A stretch of DNA of 64,000 nucleotides from Kitasatospora aureofaciens (lineage in GTDB: Bacteria; Actinomycetota; Actinomycetes; Streptomycetales; Streptomycetaceae). The DNA lies in NCBI RefSeq assembly GCF_001188955.3, contig NZ_JPRF03000012.1, forward strand, positions 1 through 64,000. The letters are read 5' to 3'. Shown here piece by piece: positions 1 to 7,824 of this stretch. The position numbers and the translations under genes were made by a program. The stretch's first letter is position 1. Every line of letters begins with the position of its first letter. The notes under the pieces were generated by a model. That model was not told where the DNA came from. It did not search any database and worked only from the letters and a program-made list of their open reading frames with translations.

Positions 1-870
1 CGGGGCCGCGCCTCGCCGCGTCGCCCGCCCGTTGCCACCGGTGGCCGCCGCCCCGCGGGCCGCGAGCTCGCTGAGCCGCTCGTGCAGTGCGGCCGCGCCG
101 GGCCGCTCGGCGGGCTCCTTGGCGAGGCAGGCACGGATCAGCGGGGCGAGCTGCGGCGGTACGGCCGACAGGTCGGGTTCCTCGTGGACGACCCGGTACA
201 GCATCACTTCGGAGGACGCCCCGGAGCCGAACGGGGTGTCCCCCGTGAGCGCGTACGCGAGGGTGGCCCCGAAGGCGAAGACGTCGGTGGCCGGGGTGAC
301 GGCGGCGCCGCGCACCTGCTCGGGTGCGAGGAAGCCGGGGGAGCCGACCGCCGTGCCGACGTGGGTGAGGGTGCTGGCGCCGCGCGACCACGCGATGCCG
401 AAGTCGATGATCCGCGGGCCGCGGGGCGAGAGCAGGATGTTGGAGGGCTTGAGGTCGCGGTGGACGACCCCGGCCTCGTGCACCTTGACCAGCCCGTCGG
501 CCAGCGCGGCCCCGATCCGGGCGGCGTCCGGCCAGCTGAGCGGCCCCTCGTCGCCGACCTGCTTGTAGAGGGACGGCCCGGGGACGTACGCGGTGGCGAG
601 CCAGGGGCGGTCGGCTTCGATGTCGGAGCCGACGACCCGTGCGGTGCAGCCGCCGCGGATCCGGGAGGCGGCGGCGATCTCGCGGGCGAAGCGGGTGCGG
701 AACTCCTGGTCCTCGGCGAGTTCGGCGCGGATCAGTTTGAGGGCGACGCGCTGTCCGCGGCGGTCGGAGCCGAGGTAGACCACGCCCATGCCGCCGGCTC
801 CGAGTCGCCGGTGGAGGCGGTAGGGCCCGACGATGCGGGGGTCCTCACGCCTCAGCCGCATCATCGCCAT
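1..870 (-). CDS. Serine/threonine protein kinase, N-terminal part (gene runs off the left edge)
   Basis: Eukaryotic-type protein kinase that phosphorylates Ser/Thr on target proteins; only 290 residues are inside the window, so a C-terminal membrane or sensor domain cannot be judged. The catalytic domain is complete: glycine loop LGAGGMGVVYLG (residues 23-34), ATP-anchoring Lys45 in VALKL, catalytic loop VVHRDLKPSN (HRD 137-139) and IIDFGIA (DFG 156-158), followed by GSPGFLAPEQV and the RP of the C-lobe. All catalytic residues are present, so it should be active. The ATG at 870-868 is preferred because GGGGA sits seven bases upstream. After the domain (about residue 270) the sequence becomes Ala/Arg rich, typical of the juxtamembrane linker of actinobacterial kinases. 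Substrate and signal are unknown. Confidence 0.93.
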   Translation of the reverse strand, partial: MAMMRLRREDPRIVGPYRLHRRLGAGGMGVVYLGSDRRGQRVALKLIRAELAEDQEFRTRFAREIAAASRIRGGCTARVVGSDIEADRPWLATAYVPGPSLYKQVGDEGPLSWPDAARIGAALADGLVKVHEAGVVHRDLKPSNILLSPRGPRIIDFGIAWSRGASTLTHVGTAVGSPGFLAPEQVRGAAVTPATDVFAFGATLAYALTGDTPFGSGASSEVMLYRVVHEEPDLSAVPPQLAPLIRACLAKEPAERPGAAALHERLSELAARGAAATGGNGRATRRGAAP

Positions 871-1275
871 GTCTCGTTCCCCGTCAGCCTGTGGGTGAGG
901 CCCCGTCGGTTGGGGCATCGTCAGTTCCTGTCTGGCACAGCTTACGGACTGCCTGCTGCGGTGTGCTGATACGCAACACCTCAAGCCACCGTGCGATTGT
1001 CGGATCGTGCTCTGAGCTGCAGGTCACAGGGACGCCGAATCGTTTCTCGGGGTTGCCCCTCAGGGTTCCCTCGGGGGCGGGGGGAGTCGGCCCTCCCCCT
1101 CCGGTAGTACGCCTTGAGTTGGAGCGTCATCCTCCGGGATGCCCGAGGAACAGTACGACGGCATGACGTCCGAACGGCCCCCTGACCAATAGCGTTGTGC
1201 TCAGCGGTGGACGGGGAGCTCGTCCCCCGAGGTAAGCCGTCCACCGCCCCACTCGACCGGATCAGGAGCAAGGCC
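871..1275. other. Intergenic region between divergent genes, with an inverted repeat
   Basis: No convincing gene is seen here. The region separates the leftward kinase gene from the rightward small membrane protein gene and should hold promoters for both. The one clear structure is an 11-base perfect inverted repeat (GCGGTGGACGG at 1204-1214 and its complement at 1237-1247), placed just before the ribosome binding site AGGAG (1264-1268) of the next gene. Within the repeat, GGGGA and TCCCC can also pair, giving an alternative fold. Confidence 0.5.
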
Positions 1276-1476
1276 ATGGCAACGCAGCAGACGGGCACCA
1301 CCCGCCGCCGTCGGCCGGCCTTCACCCAGCCCCAGTCCGCCGAGCAGCGCACCCGGCACCCCGCCGTGGCGCTGGCCATGGCCCTGCCGTGCGCCGTGCT
1401 CCTGGTACTGCTGTTCGGCGGGTGGGAGCAGATGGCGAAGCAGGCCGAAGCCCTGGCCGAGCTGATCGGCCGCTGA
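1276..1476 (+). CDS. Small single-pass membrane protein of unknown function
   Basis: A 66-residue protein that I do not recognise. Residues 1-28 are basic and hydrophilic (RRRR at 10-13), residues 29-48 form one hydrophobic segment (PAVALAMALPCAVLLVLLFG) and the short C-terminus is amphipathic (EQMAKQAEALAELIGR). It would therefore be a single-pass inner-membrane protein with a charged N-terminal tail. ATG 1276 has AGGAG seven bases upstream; an in-frame upstream start at 1195 exists but lies inside the inverted repeat and lacks a good ribosome binding site. A stem-loop at 1540-1572 probably ends the transcript. Confidence 0.6.
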   Translation: MATQQTGTTRRRRPAFTQPQSAEQRTRHPAVALAMALPCAVLLVLLFGGWEQMAKQAEALAELIGR

Positions 1477-1539
1477 GGCAACCCAGGCCGCCCAGGCCGC
1501 CGAGGCCGAGGAAGCCACTGAAAGAGGAACACCAGAACG

Positions 1540-1572
1540 GGCACTGTTCCCCTGGGGACGGGGAGCAGTGCC
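1540..1572 (+). terminator. Stem-loop downstream of the small membrane protein gene
   Basis: GGCACTGTTCCCC (1540-1552) pairs with GGGGAGCAGTGCC (1560-1572), 13 base pairs with one G-U, loop of seven. It has no T run, as is common for actinobacterial terminators. Confidence 0.55.
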
Positions 1573-1732
1573 GCCGGGGAGGCCGCGGCCGCGATGACAC
1601 GCGGACGGGCGAGAGCGGTGCGCAGAGCGCCCCGGCAGGCGGAGACGCCGCGTACGGACGTCGGTGAGGGCGACCGTACGCGGCTCTTCTCTTTCCGTCC
1701 CCCGGGAGCATCCACCGCCGGAACGACGAAAG

Positions 1733-1770
1733 GGCCGAGGCTGCGACCCTGACGGATCGCGGCCTCGGCC
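1733..1770 (-). terminator. Terminator of the six-gene tRNA operon
   Basis: On the minus strand the stem GGCCGAGGC(C/T)GCGA (14 pairs, one G-U, loop of ten) is followed by CCCTTTCG and lies eight bases beyond the last tRNA-Val gene, so it is the likely end of the tRNA transcript. Confidence 0.65.
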
Positions 1771-1777
1771 GTTACTG

Positions 1778-1849
<72 letters not shown>

Positions 1850-1893
1850 CTGGTGTGGCGGTTGTGCAGCAGGCCCCGAGGGGCCCGTTACTG

Positions 1894-1965
<72 letters not shown>

Positions 1966-2009
1966 CTGGTGTGGCGGTTGTGCAGCAGGCCTCGAAGGGC
2001 CCGTTACTG

Positions 2010-2081
<72 letters not shown>

Positions 2082-2122
2082 CTGGTGAGGCGTTCCTGCA
2101 GCAGGCCCTGTAGGGCCCGACG

Positions 2123-2194
<72 letters not shown>

Positions 2195-2228
2195 GGGGAG
2201 GTCTCCCGGAAGAACCGGGAGAGCCTCT

Positions 2229-2302
2229 TGGAGGTGGAGACGGGATTTGAACCCGTGTACACGGCTTTGCAGGCCGTTGCCTCGCCTCTCGGCCACTCCA
2301 CC
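2229..2302 (-). tRNA. tRNA-Cys (GCA)
   Basis: Acceptor GGTGGAG pairs with CTCCACC, discriminator T, and the anticodon stem ACGGC/GCCGT encloses CTGCAAA (anticodon GCA). Unlike the valine copies, this gene encodes its 3' CCA (2229-2231 on the plus strand). It is the second gene of the tRNA operon. Confidence 0.96.
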
Positions 2303-2342
2303 AGGCAACACACGAAGAACGATCTTACACTGTTCTCCATCG

Positions 2343-2415
2343 AGCGGACGACGAGATTCGAACTCGCGACCCTCACCTTGGCAAGGTGATGCTCTACCAA
2401 CTGAGCCACGTCCGC
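2343..2415 (-). tRNA. tRNA-Gly (GCC)
   Basis: 73-base cloverleaf: acceptor GCGGACG/CGTCCGC, discriminator T, anticodon stem CACCT(T)/AAGGTG with loop TTGCCAA (anticodon GCC), and T-arm GAGTTCGAATCTC. CCA is not encoded. It is first in the Gly-Cys-Val operon, an arrangement common in Streptomyces. Confidence 0.96.
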
Positions 2416-2745
2416 CTGTCTCCCGGGATCTTCACCGCTTTTCTTCGGCTGCGCTCCCCGGCGACGTGTTGAACTCTAGCGGATTCCCGGGCCAGCTAAA
2501 AATCCGTTCCCGCAGCGTGCCGAGGGGATGCCCCGCCGAGTGCCGTCCCGTCAGCCCTTCCGACCGGTCACCGGCCACCACCTGCGGCGCTCCCGGACGA
2601 TCATCCGCAGGTCACCGGGCGCACACCCGCCCGACGCACTCAGCTGCTCGTACGCGGGGCGCGGGGAGTTCCGCGGCCGACCGGGGCCGCGCCCCCGGAC
2701 CTACACTTCAGGCACCGCTGCCCAGTACCACCGAGCAGGAGAACC
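2416..2745. promoter_or_regulatory. Divergent promoter region between the tRNA operon and pabB
   Basis: No gene is seen. On the minus strand a TAGAGT hexamer (2478-2473) lies about 58 bases before the tRNA-Gly 5' end and fits a -10 box for the tRNA operon; a weak TTTTTA lies 17-18 bases further upstream. On the plus strand a TACACT (2702-2707) is the best -10 candidate for pabB, but I see no clear -35 for it. Confidence 0.4.
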
Positions 2746-3909
2746 GTGTCCGGCCACCCCGACCCCCGCACCCCGCTCGCCCGCTTCGGAGGCCGCGTGG
2801 CCACCGGACTGCGCGACGTCACCTCGGACCCGGCCGCGCTCGAATCCTCCGGCTACTGGGCCGTCGCCCACGACTTCGAGGGCCGGCTGATCTGCGCCCG
2901 CTTCGACGACGTCCGCCCGGCCTCCGCCCCGCCCTCGGGCGCCGGCTGGCACGGCCCGGACGCCGGCAGCTGGCACAGCTCCCTGGACCGCGCCGCCTAC
3001 ACGGCGGGCGTGCGCCGCATCCGCGAGCACATAGCCGCCGGCGAGGTCTACCAGGCCAACCTCTGCCGAGTGCTGTCCGCACCGCTCCCCGACCCCGACC
3101 GCAGCGACATCGACGCCCTCACCGGCCTCCTCGCCCACGGCAACCCCGCCCCCTACGCGGGCACCATCCGGCTGCCCGAGCACGGTGTCGAGATCGCCAC
3201 CGCCTCCCCCGAGCTCTACCTGCACCGCAGCGGACGCACCGTCTCCTCCGGCCCGATCAAGGGCACCGGCCGCACCGAGGACGACCTCCTCGAGAAGGAC
3301 CACGCCGAGAACGTGATGATCGTCGACCTGGTCCGCAACGACCTCGGCCGGGTCTGCGAGACCGGCAGCGTCACCGTCCCCGACCTGTGCGTCGTCGAGA
3401 AGCATCCCGGCCTGGTCCACCTGGTCTCCACCGTCGAGGGCACCCTGCGCGACGGCGCCGGCTGGCCCGAGCTGCTCACCGCCACCTTCCCGCCCGGCTC
3501 GGTCACCGGCGCCCCCAAGTCCAGTGCCCTCCGGATCATCGACGCCCTGGAGACCGCCCCTCGCGGCCCCTACTGCGGCGCCGTCGGCTGGGTCGACGCC
3601 GACCGCGGCGTGGGCGAACTCGCCGTCGGCATCCGCACCTTCTGGCTCGACCGGCAGGACCCGGAGGCACCCGTCCTGCGCTTCGGCACCGGCGCCGGCA
3701 TCACCTGGGGCTCCGACCCGGACCGGGAGTGGGCGGAGACCGAACTGAAGGCCGCCCGACTGGTCGCGATAGCGTCGGGCAGCGACACCGGCAGAGGCAG
3801 CGAAACCGGCGAAGGCACCAACACCGGCAGAGGCACTTACACCGGTAGTGACACCGACACCGGCAGCGCCGCCGAAACCGCCACCGACCACGAGCCGCAC
3901 CGCGCCTAG
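2746..3909 (+). CDS. pabB: Aminodeoxychorismate synthase component I (chorismate-binding subunit)
   Basis: Converts chorismate plus ammonia to 4-amino-4-deoxychorismate, the first step of p-aminobenzoate and folate synthesis; the glutaminase partner is not in this window. The chorismate-binding domain shows PIKGT (170-174, with Lys172 as the nucleophile expected in PabB rather than TrpE), the ENVMIVDLVRNDLGR segment, GSVTGAPK (251-258) and FGTGAGITWGSDP. The 387-residue length matches short actinobacterial PabB proteins that lack a full N-terminal half. GTG 2746 follows GGAGAA by five bases. An odd tail (about residues 344-375) is made of Gly/Ser/Asp/Thr-Gly repeats. The stop is 12 bases before pabC, so the two are probably cotranscribed. 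Confidence 0.9.
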   Translation: MSGHPDPRTPLARFGGRVATGLRDVTSDPAALESSGYWAVAHDFEGRLICARFDDVRPASAPPSGAGWHGPDAGSWHSSLDRAAYTAGVRRIREHIAAGEVYQANLCRVLSAPLPDPDRSDIDALTGLLAHGNPAPYAGTIRLPEHGVEIATASPELYLHRSGRTVSSGPIKGTGRTEDDLLEKDHAENVMIVDLVRNDLGRVCETGSVTVPDLCVVEKHPGLVHLVSTVEGTLRDGAGWPELLTATFPPGSVTGAPKSSALRIIDALETAPRGPYCGAVGWVDADRGVGELAVGIRTFWLDRQDPEAPVLRFGTGAGITWGSDPDREWAETELKAARLVAIASGSDTGRGSETGEGTNTGRGTYTGSDTDTGSAAETATDHEPHRA

Positions 3910-3921
3910 GAGCAGCCCCCG

Positions 3922-4752
3922 ATGCACAACCGCACCACGAGCTGGGTCAACGGCTCCCTCGTCGACTCCGCCGACGCCGCCGTTTCGGTCCTCGACCACG
4001 GCCTCACCACCGGCGACGGCGTCTTCGAGACCATGAAGGCCGTCGACGGCCGGGCCTTCGCGGTCACCCGCCACCTCGACCGGCTCACGCGCTCCGCCCG
4101 CGGCCTCGGCCTGCCCGACCCTGACCACGACCTGGTCCGCGAGGCCTGCGACCAGGTCCTCGCCGCCAATCCGGCCCCGCTCGGCCGCCTGCGCGTCACC
4201 TACACCGGCGGCAACGCCCCGCTCGGCTCCGAGCGCGGCACCACCGGCCCCACCCTGGTCGTCGCACTCGGCGCCATCAACCGCCGCCCCGACGAGACCG
4301 CCGTCGCCGTCGTCCCCTGGCGCCGCAACGAGCACAGCGCCGTCGCCGGCCTCAAGACCACCTCCTACGCCGAGAACGTCGTCGCCCTCGCCGCCGCCCA
4401 CCGCGTCGGCGCCTCCGAAGCACTGTTCGCCAACACCGCCGGCCGGCTCTGCGAGGGCACCGGCTCCAACGTCTTCGTGGTCATCGGCGGCCGCCTGCTC
4501 ACCCCCACCCTCGCCTCCGGCTGCCTGGCCGGCATCACCCGGCGGCTGGTCATCGACTGGTGCGGCGCCGAGGAGGCCGACCTGCCGCTCAGCGCCCTCC
4601 AGGACGCCGAGGAGATCTTCCTGACCTCCACCACCCGTGACGTCCAGGCCGTCACCCGCGTCGACGACCGCGAACTGCCCGGCACCGGCCCGGTCACCGC
4701 CAAGGCCATGACCGTCTTCGCCGAGCGCAGCGGCGACGACCTCGACCCCTGA
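3922..4752 (+). CDS. pabC: Aminodeoxychorismate lyase / class IV aminotransferase
   Basis: PLP enzyme of fold type IV that probably removes pyruvate from aminodeoxychorismate to give p-aminobenzoate, completing the step begun by the upstream gene. At 276 residues it has the family layout: N-terminal VNGSLVDSADAAVSVLDHG, the PLP-lysine Lys145 in GLKTTSYAEN, and Glu179 in GRLCEGTGSNVFVV that pairs with the pyridine nitrogen, then TSTTRDVQAV. A branched-chain or D-amino-acid aminotransferase cannot be excluded from sequence alone, but adjacency to pabB (12-base gap) supports the lyase role. The gene is followed by a short GC hairpin at 4761-4777. Confidence 0.85.
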   Translation: MHNRTTSWVNGSLVDSADAAVSVLDHGLTTGDGVFETMKAVDGRAFAVTRHLDRLTRSARGLGLPDPDHDLVREACDQVLAANPAPLGRLRVTYTGGNAPLGSERGTTGPTLVVALGAINRRPDETAVAVVPWRRNEHSAVAGLKTTSYAENVVALAAAHRVGASEALFANTAGRLCEGTGSNVFVVIGGRLLTPTLASGCLAGITRRLVIDWCGAEEADLPLSALQDAEEIFLTSTTRDVQAVTRVDDRELPGTGPVTAKAMTVFAERSGDDLDP

Positions 4753-4760
4753 TCCCACCC

Positions 4761-4777
4761 CCGGGGCGGCGCCCCGG
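4761..4777 (+). terminator. Short GC hairpin after pabC
   Basis: CCGGGGC and GCCCCGG separated by three bases, nine bases after the pabC stop and ahead of the acetyltransferase gene. No T run follows. Confidence 0.4.
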
Positions 4778-4832
4778 CCAGACGGTGCGGGCGGCGCGGA
4801 TAACCTTCCCGGCGAGGGGAAGGGACCACCAC

Positions 4833-5690
4833 ATGACCACCACGCTGCGCCCCGAGGGCCCGGAGACACCCACCACGGCCGGCGGCCGCACCAGACGCTG
4901 GCGGATCCTGAGCAACGGTCACCAGGTCGGCGCCCTGCGCACCACCTCCGCCCGCCATGGGACTCAACTCTGGGGCGAGATATCTGAGTTGGAGATCACC
5001 GAGGCCCGCGGCCGGGGGCGCGGCACCTTCGGCGCGCTGGCCGCGGAGGAGGTGCTGCGCAACTGGGGCTGCGCCCGGGTGGATGTGGTCGTCCCCGAGT
5101 CCGCCCAGGCCGCCCGCGGACTCGCCGCCACCCTCGGCTACGCCGAGCGGATGCGGAACCTGGGCAAGAGCCTGACCGCCGCCCCGCCGCTGCCCGGCGG
5201 CGTCACCGCCCGCCCGATCGGCGCCGCAGAGTTCCCGGCCTGGCTCGACCGGGCGGCCCGGGCGTACGTCCGCTCCCTGATGGACTCCGGCCTCACCGAG
5301 GAGCAGGCCCGGGCCAAATCGCGCCTGGACCACCACAACGTCCTCCAGCAGGGTGCCGACACCCCCGGCGTCGTCCTGCGCCGCCTCTACCGGGCGGGCG
5401 GCGACGACCGGGCGGCCGCCGAGCCGCTCGGCTCGCTCTGGGTGGACCTCCACCTGCGCGACCTGCCGGACGGCACCCCGCTCGCCTGGGTCATGGTGGT
5501 CGAGGTGTCCCCGGCCCACCGGGGCCGGGGACACGGCCGCACCCTGATGCTGCTCGCCGAACGGGAGTGCCTGGCCGCCGGAGTGCGCGAACTCGGCCTG
5601 AACGTCTTCTCCGGCAACGAGGTCGCCCTGCGGCTCTACGCCTCGCTCGGCTACCGGGTGGTCAACCGCTGCTACGGCAAGCAGCTCTGA
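4833..5690 (+). CDS. GNAT-family N-acetyltransferase with two acetyltransferase-like halves
   Basis: A 285-residue protein of the GNAT superfamily, which moves acetyl groups from acetyl-CoA to an amine; the substrate is unknown. The C-terminal half has the full signature: strand LAWVMVVEVSPAHRGRGHGR with the acetyl-CoA pyrophosphate loop RGRGHG (about residues 230-235), then LGLNVFSGNEVALRLYASLGYRVV. The N-terminal half contains a second, more eroded copy (ELEITEARGRGRGTFGALA and ATLGYAERM), so the protein looks like a tandem GNAT in which probably only the second domain binds acetyl-CoA well. ATG 4833 follows a GGGGAAGGGA ribosome binding site; an earlier in-frame start at 4785 lacks one. 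Confidence 0.85.
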   Translation: MTTTLRPEGPETPTTAGGRTRRWRILSNGHQVGALRTTSARHGTQLWGEISELEITEARGRGRGTFGALAAEEVLRNWGCARVDVVVPESAQAARGLAATLGYAERMRNLGKSLTAAPPLPGGVTARPIGAAEFPAWLDRAARAYVRSLMDSGLTEEQARAKSRLDHHNVLQQGADTPGVVLRRLYRAGGDDRAAAEPLGSLWVDLHLRDLPDGTPLAWVMVVEVSPAHRGRGHGRTLMLLAERECLAAGVRELGLNVFSGNEVALRLYASLGYRVVNRCYGKQL

Positions 5691-5718
5691 GGATTTGACG
5701 GAACGCCAGCGGACGGCG

Positions 5719-6219
5719 TCAGGAAGCCCGCGCCGCCTCGATGACGGCCACGATCCGCTCGCGCAGCCCCTCCTGGTTCTTCCCGCCGTCCAGCAGCTGC
5801 CCGCCGATCACGTACGTCGGAGTGCCGGTGACCCCGATCGCCTTGCCCTCGGCCTGGTCGGCGTCCACGGTCAGCATGTGCCGGCCGTCGATCAGCGCGG
5901 TGTCGATCTCCTCGACGTCCGCCCCGACCTCCCGGGCCACCTCCAGCAGCACCTGCTGCCCCCGCGCGTCCAAGTCCTCGACCCGGGCCAGCAGCGCCTC
6001 CACGAACGGCCACCCCAGTCCCTGGTCGAACGCCTCCTCCGCCGCCTCCGCCGCGGCGTAGGCGTGCTTGTGCTTCTCCAGCGGGAAGTGCCGCAGCTCC
6101 ACGGGGAGCGCGTCGCCGTACTGCGCGCGCAGCGCCCGTACGTCGTCCAGCGCGGTGCGGCAGTCCGGGCACTGGAGGTCGCACCAGAACTCGAGGCGGG
6201 GGAGGGAACCATCGATCAT
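5719..6219 (-). CDS. DsbA-family thiol-disulfide oxidoreductase (cytoplasmic type)
   Basis: 166-residue thioredoxin-fold protein of the DsbA/FrnE type. An N-terminal FWCDLQCPDC carries the redox pair Cys17-Pro-Asp-Cys20, a helical insert (about residues 55-120) follows, and the cis-proline loop GVTGTPTYVIGG is near the C-terminus. There is no signal peptide, so it acts in the cytoplasm, perhaps in stress-related disulfide exchange. It converges with the acetyltransferase gene, 28 bases away, and diverges from the next membrane protein gene. The partner is not evident from context. Confidence 0.85.
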   Translation of the reverse strand: MIDGSLPRLEFWCDLQCPDCRTALDDVRALRAQYGDALPVELRHFPLEKHKHAYAAAEAAEEAFDQGLGWPFVEALLARVEDLDARGQQVLLEVAREVGADVEEIDTALIDGRHMLTVDADQAEGKAIGVTGTPTYVIGGQLLDGGKNQEGLRERIVAVIEAARAS

Positions 6220-6329
6220 CCCCCCAGTGTTCCACTAGTGGGTGCCCGCTCCCGCCCGGCGGTGCGCCCGAGGGCGGACCGACAGGGGGCACCGATGACC
6301 AGGACGATCGGAAGCGAAGGGGCCCACTC

Positions 6330-6791
6330 GTGCTGACCGCCGCGATCACTTTCCTCCTCACGGCCGGTGGAGTGGCCGTCGCGGGCCTGCGGGCCCGGCG
6401 GCGTCGGTTCCTCTCGGCCACCCGCTGGTTCGCGGTGGCGCTGCTGCCCGCCGGCCTCTACCTGACCGGGCTGTTCCCGCTGGCGAGCACCATCGGCAGG
6501 GAGTTCGCCGACTGGGCGGCCAAGCTGGTCTTCGACCCCCGGGTGTGGGCCGGCATCGTGCTGCTCGGCGTCTCGGCCGTGCTGCTGGTCACCACCCGCT
6601 GGGTGGGCCGCCGGGGCGCCGTGGAGACCCCGGCGGAGCGTCCGGCCGCCGGAGCGGCTCCCGAGCGCCCGGCGGTGGCCCGGGCCGCCAAGGCACCGAA
6701 AGCACCCGAGAAGCAGCAGCCGGGCAAGCGGGACGACGGCCTCGGCGACTTCGCAGACATCGAGGAGATCCTCCGCAAGCGCGGTATCTGA
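6330..6791 (+). CDS. Conserved membrane protein of unknown function
   Basis: 153 residues that I cannot assign. Three hydrophobic segments are visible (about residues 2-20, 32-50 and 70-92), separated by basic patches (RARRRR at 21-26), then an Ala/Pro-rich cytoplasmic tail ending in DDGLGDFADIEEILRKRGI. The acidic-then-basic terminal helix is the sort of feature that is conserved in actinobacterial families and may be an interaction motif (inference). GTG 6330 is preceded by GAAGG. It is divergent from the DsbA-like gene and convergent with the CGNR gene. Confidence 0.7.
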   Translation: MLTAAITFLLTAGGVAVAGLRARRRRFLSATRWFAVALLPAGLYLTGLFPLASTIGREFADWAAKLVFDPRVWAGIVLLGVSAVLLVTTRWVGRRGAVETPAERPAAGAAPERPAVARAAKAPKAPEKQQPGKRDDGLGDFADIEEILRKRGI

Positions 6792-6849
6792 GCCGAGGGC
6801 GCGCGGGCGGACGGGCGCACCCGCCCGCACGGGGACCGGCCGCAGGGCG

Positions 6850-7419
6850 TCAGGCGGAGGCGACGGCCTCCGCCGACCGCTGCCGTGCCCGGTAGGCGGC
6901 CACGTGCAGCCGGTTGCCGCAGGTGCGGCTGTCGCAGTAGCGCCGCGAACGGTTCCGGGAGAGGTCCACGAAGACCCGCGCGCAGTCCGGCGCCCCGCAC
7001 CGGCGCAGCCGCTCCCGCTCGCCCGCCATCAGGATGAAGGTGAGCGCCATGCCCAGTTCGGCCGCGAGGTGCGGACCGAGCGCGGCGTGCGGCGCGAAGT
7101 AGTGGATGTGCCAGTCGTGGTGGTCGTGGTTGACCAGGCGGGGCGTCGTCCCGGCGGCCGCGACGATCGCGTTGACCAGGTCGGCGGCCTCTTCGGTGGA
7201 CTCCGTCCCGAACACGTCGCGCAGCCGGGTGCGCAGCTCCTGCACCTGGCGCAGGTCGTCTTCGGTGAGCGAGTCGATCTCGCTGATCTCCTGGCGGCGC
7301 ACGAAGGCGTCCAGCGCGGCGATGTCCGGCAACCGCTCGTCGCCGCACACCTCGGGCGCGGTGTTGAGCAGATCGACGAGGATGCTCAGCGCGCACTCGG
7401 TGTCATGGGTGATCAGCAC
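6850..7419 (-). CDS. CGNR zinc-finger, stress-induced transcription factor-like protein
   Basis: 189-residue member of the ABATE/CGNR family: an N-terminal helical domain (DTECALSILVDLLNT, residues 6-20, through about residue 130) and a C-terminal zinc-finger with four cysteines, RRCGAPDC and RRYCDSRTCGNR, followed by HVAAYRARQR that resembles a DNA-binding helix. Such proteins are thought to be one-component regulators, but ligand and targets are unknown. GTG 7419 is chosen because GAGGAG lies nine bases upstream; longer in-frame readings begin in unrelated upstream DNA. It is transcribed in the same direction as ssgB but is separated from it by about 400 bases with two large hairpins. Confidence 0.85.
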   Translation of the reverse strand: MLITHDTECALSILVDLLNTAPEVCGDERLPDIAALDAFVRRQEISEIDSLTEDDLRQVQELRTRLRDVFGTESTEEAADLVNAIVAAAGTTPRLVNHDHHDWHIHYFAPHAALGPHLAAELGMALTFILMAGERERLRRCGAPDCARVFVDLSRNRSRRYCDSRTCGNRLHVAAYRARQRSAEAVASA

Positions 7420-7599
7420 GTTGGGACTCCTCGCGCAGGGGGACTCCGGTACCCCGCGTCCACGGTTACCCCAGACCATACCGGCCCTTGGGGCGTAAGG
7501 GCGGCGCGTTTGTTCGAAGCCGTGTGCGGATCCCGGCAGAGTGTCCCAAAGCGGTCGCAGGATCCCACGCCGAGCCCCGCCGTACGGCCCCGCGGGGGG

Positions 7600-7667
7600 A
7601 CGCAGGCGCCCGGCAGCGAGGCCGGCCACCCGTACGGATGGCCGGCCTGGTTGCCGGGCGCCTGCGT
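7600..7667. repeat. 68-base two-part inverted repeat
   Basis: Outer arms ACGCAGGCGCCCGGCA (7600-7615) and its exact complement (7652-7667) form 16 pairs. Inner arms AGGCCGGCCA (7619-7628) and TGGCCGGCCT (7639-7648) form 10 more, with three-base internal loops on each side and a ten-base apical loop (CCCGTACGGA). On the minus strand it lies about 160 bases past the ssgB stop. Confidence 0.8.
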
Positions 7668-7673
7668 GGTGTG

Positions 7674-7697
7674 GGCCCGCTCCGGCGGGAGCGGGCC
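7674..7697 (-). terminator. GC-rich hairpin, possible ssgB terminator
   Basis: GGCCCGCTCC (7674-7683) pairs exactly with GGAGCGGGCC (7688-7697), loop of four. It is the first strong stem-loop after the ssgB stop on the minus strand and precedes the larger inverted repeat; there is no T run. Confidence 0.45.
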
Positions 7698-7824
7698 GTT
7701 CACCGGCCCCGAGACCGCGTCGTGCGCGGCTGAGTCCGCTGCCGTGCCCCCGAGTAGGACGGCCGCGATGACAGCAGGAAGCACGGCCCCGCCGACAGCG
7801 GGGCTGGACCGCCTACGGTCGGAG

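Larger units (their letters stand above)
7420..7824. other. Intergenic region with two large inverted repeats
   Basis: No gene that I can defend. A leftward reading frame here could begin with a signal-peptide-like stretch (VLPAVIAAVLLGG) but then runs straight through the arms of both inverted repeats, has no clear ribosome binding site and resembles nothing known to me. The region lies downstream of ssgB and upstream of the CGNR gene. Confidence 0.5.

Noticed and set aside
981..1715. Long leftward open reading frame over the small membrane protein and its flanks
   Set aside because: Its product is Arg/Pro/Ala rich without any domain, it covers the leader inverted repeat and the terminator, and its codon pattern is that of an antisense frame in high-G+C DNA.
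2701..4869. 722-residue leftward frame over pabB-pabC
   Set aside because: Gly/Ala/Val/Asp-rich shadow of two well-supported rightward genes.
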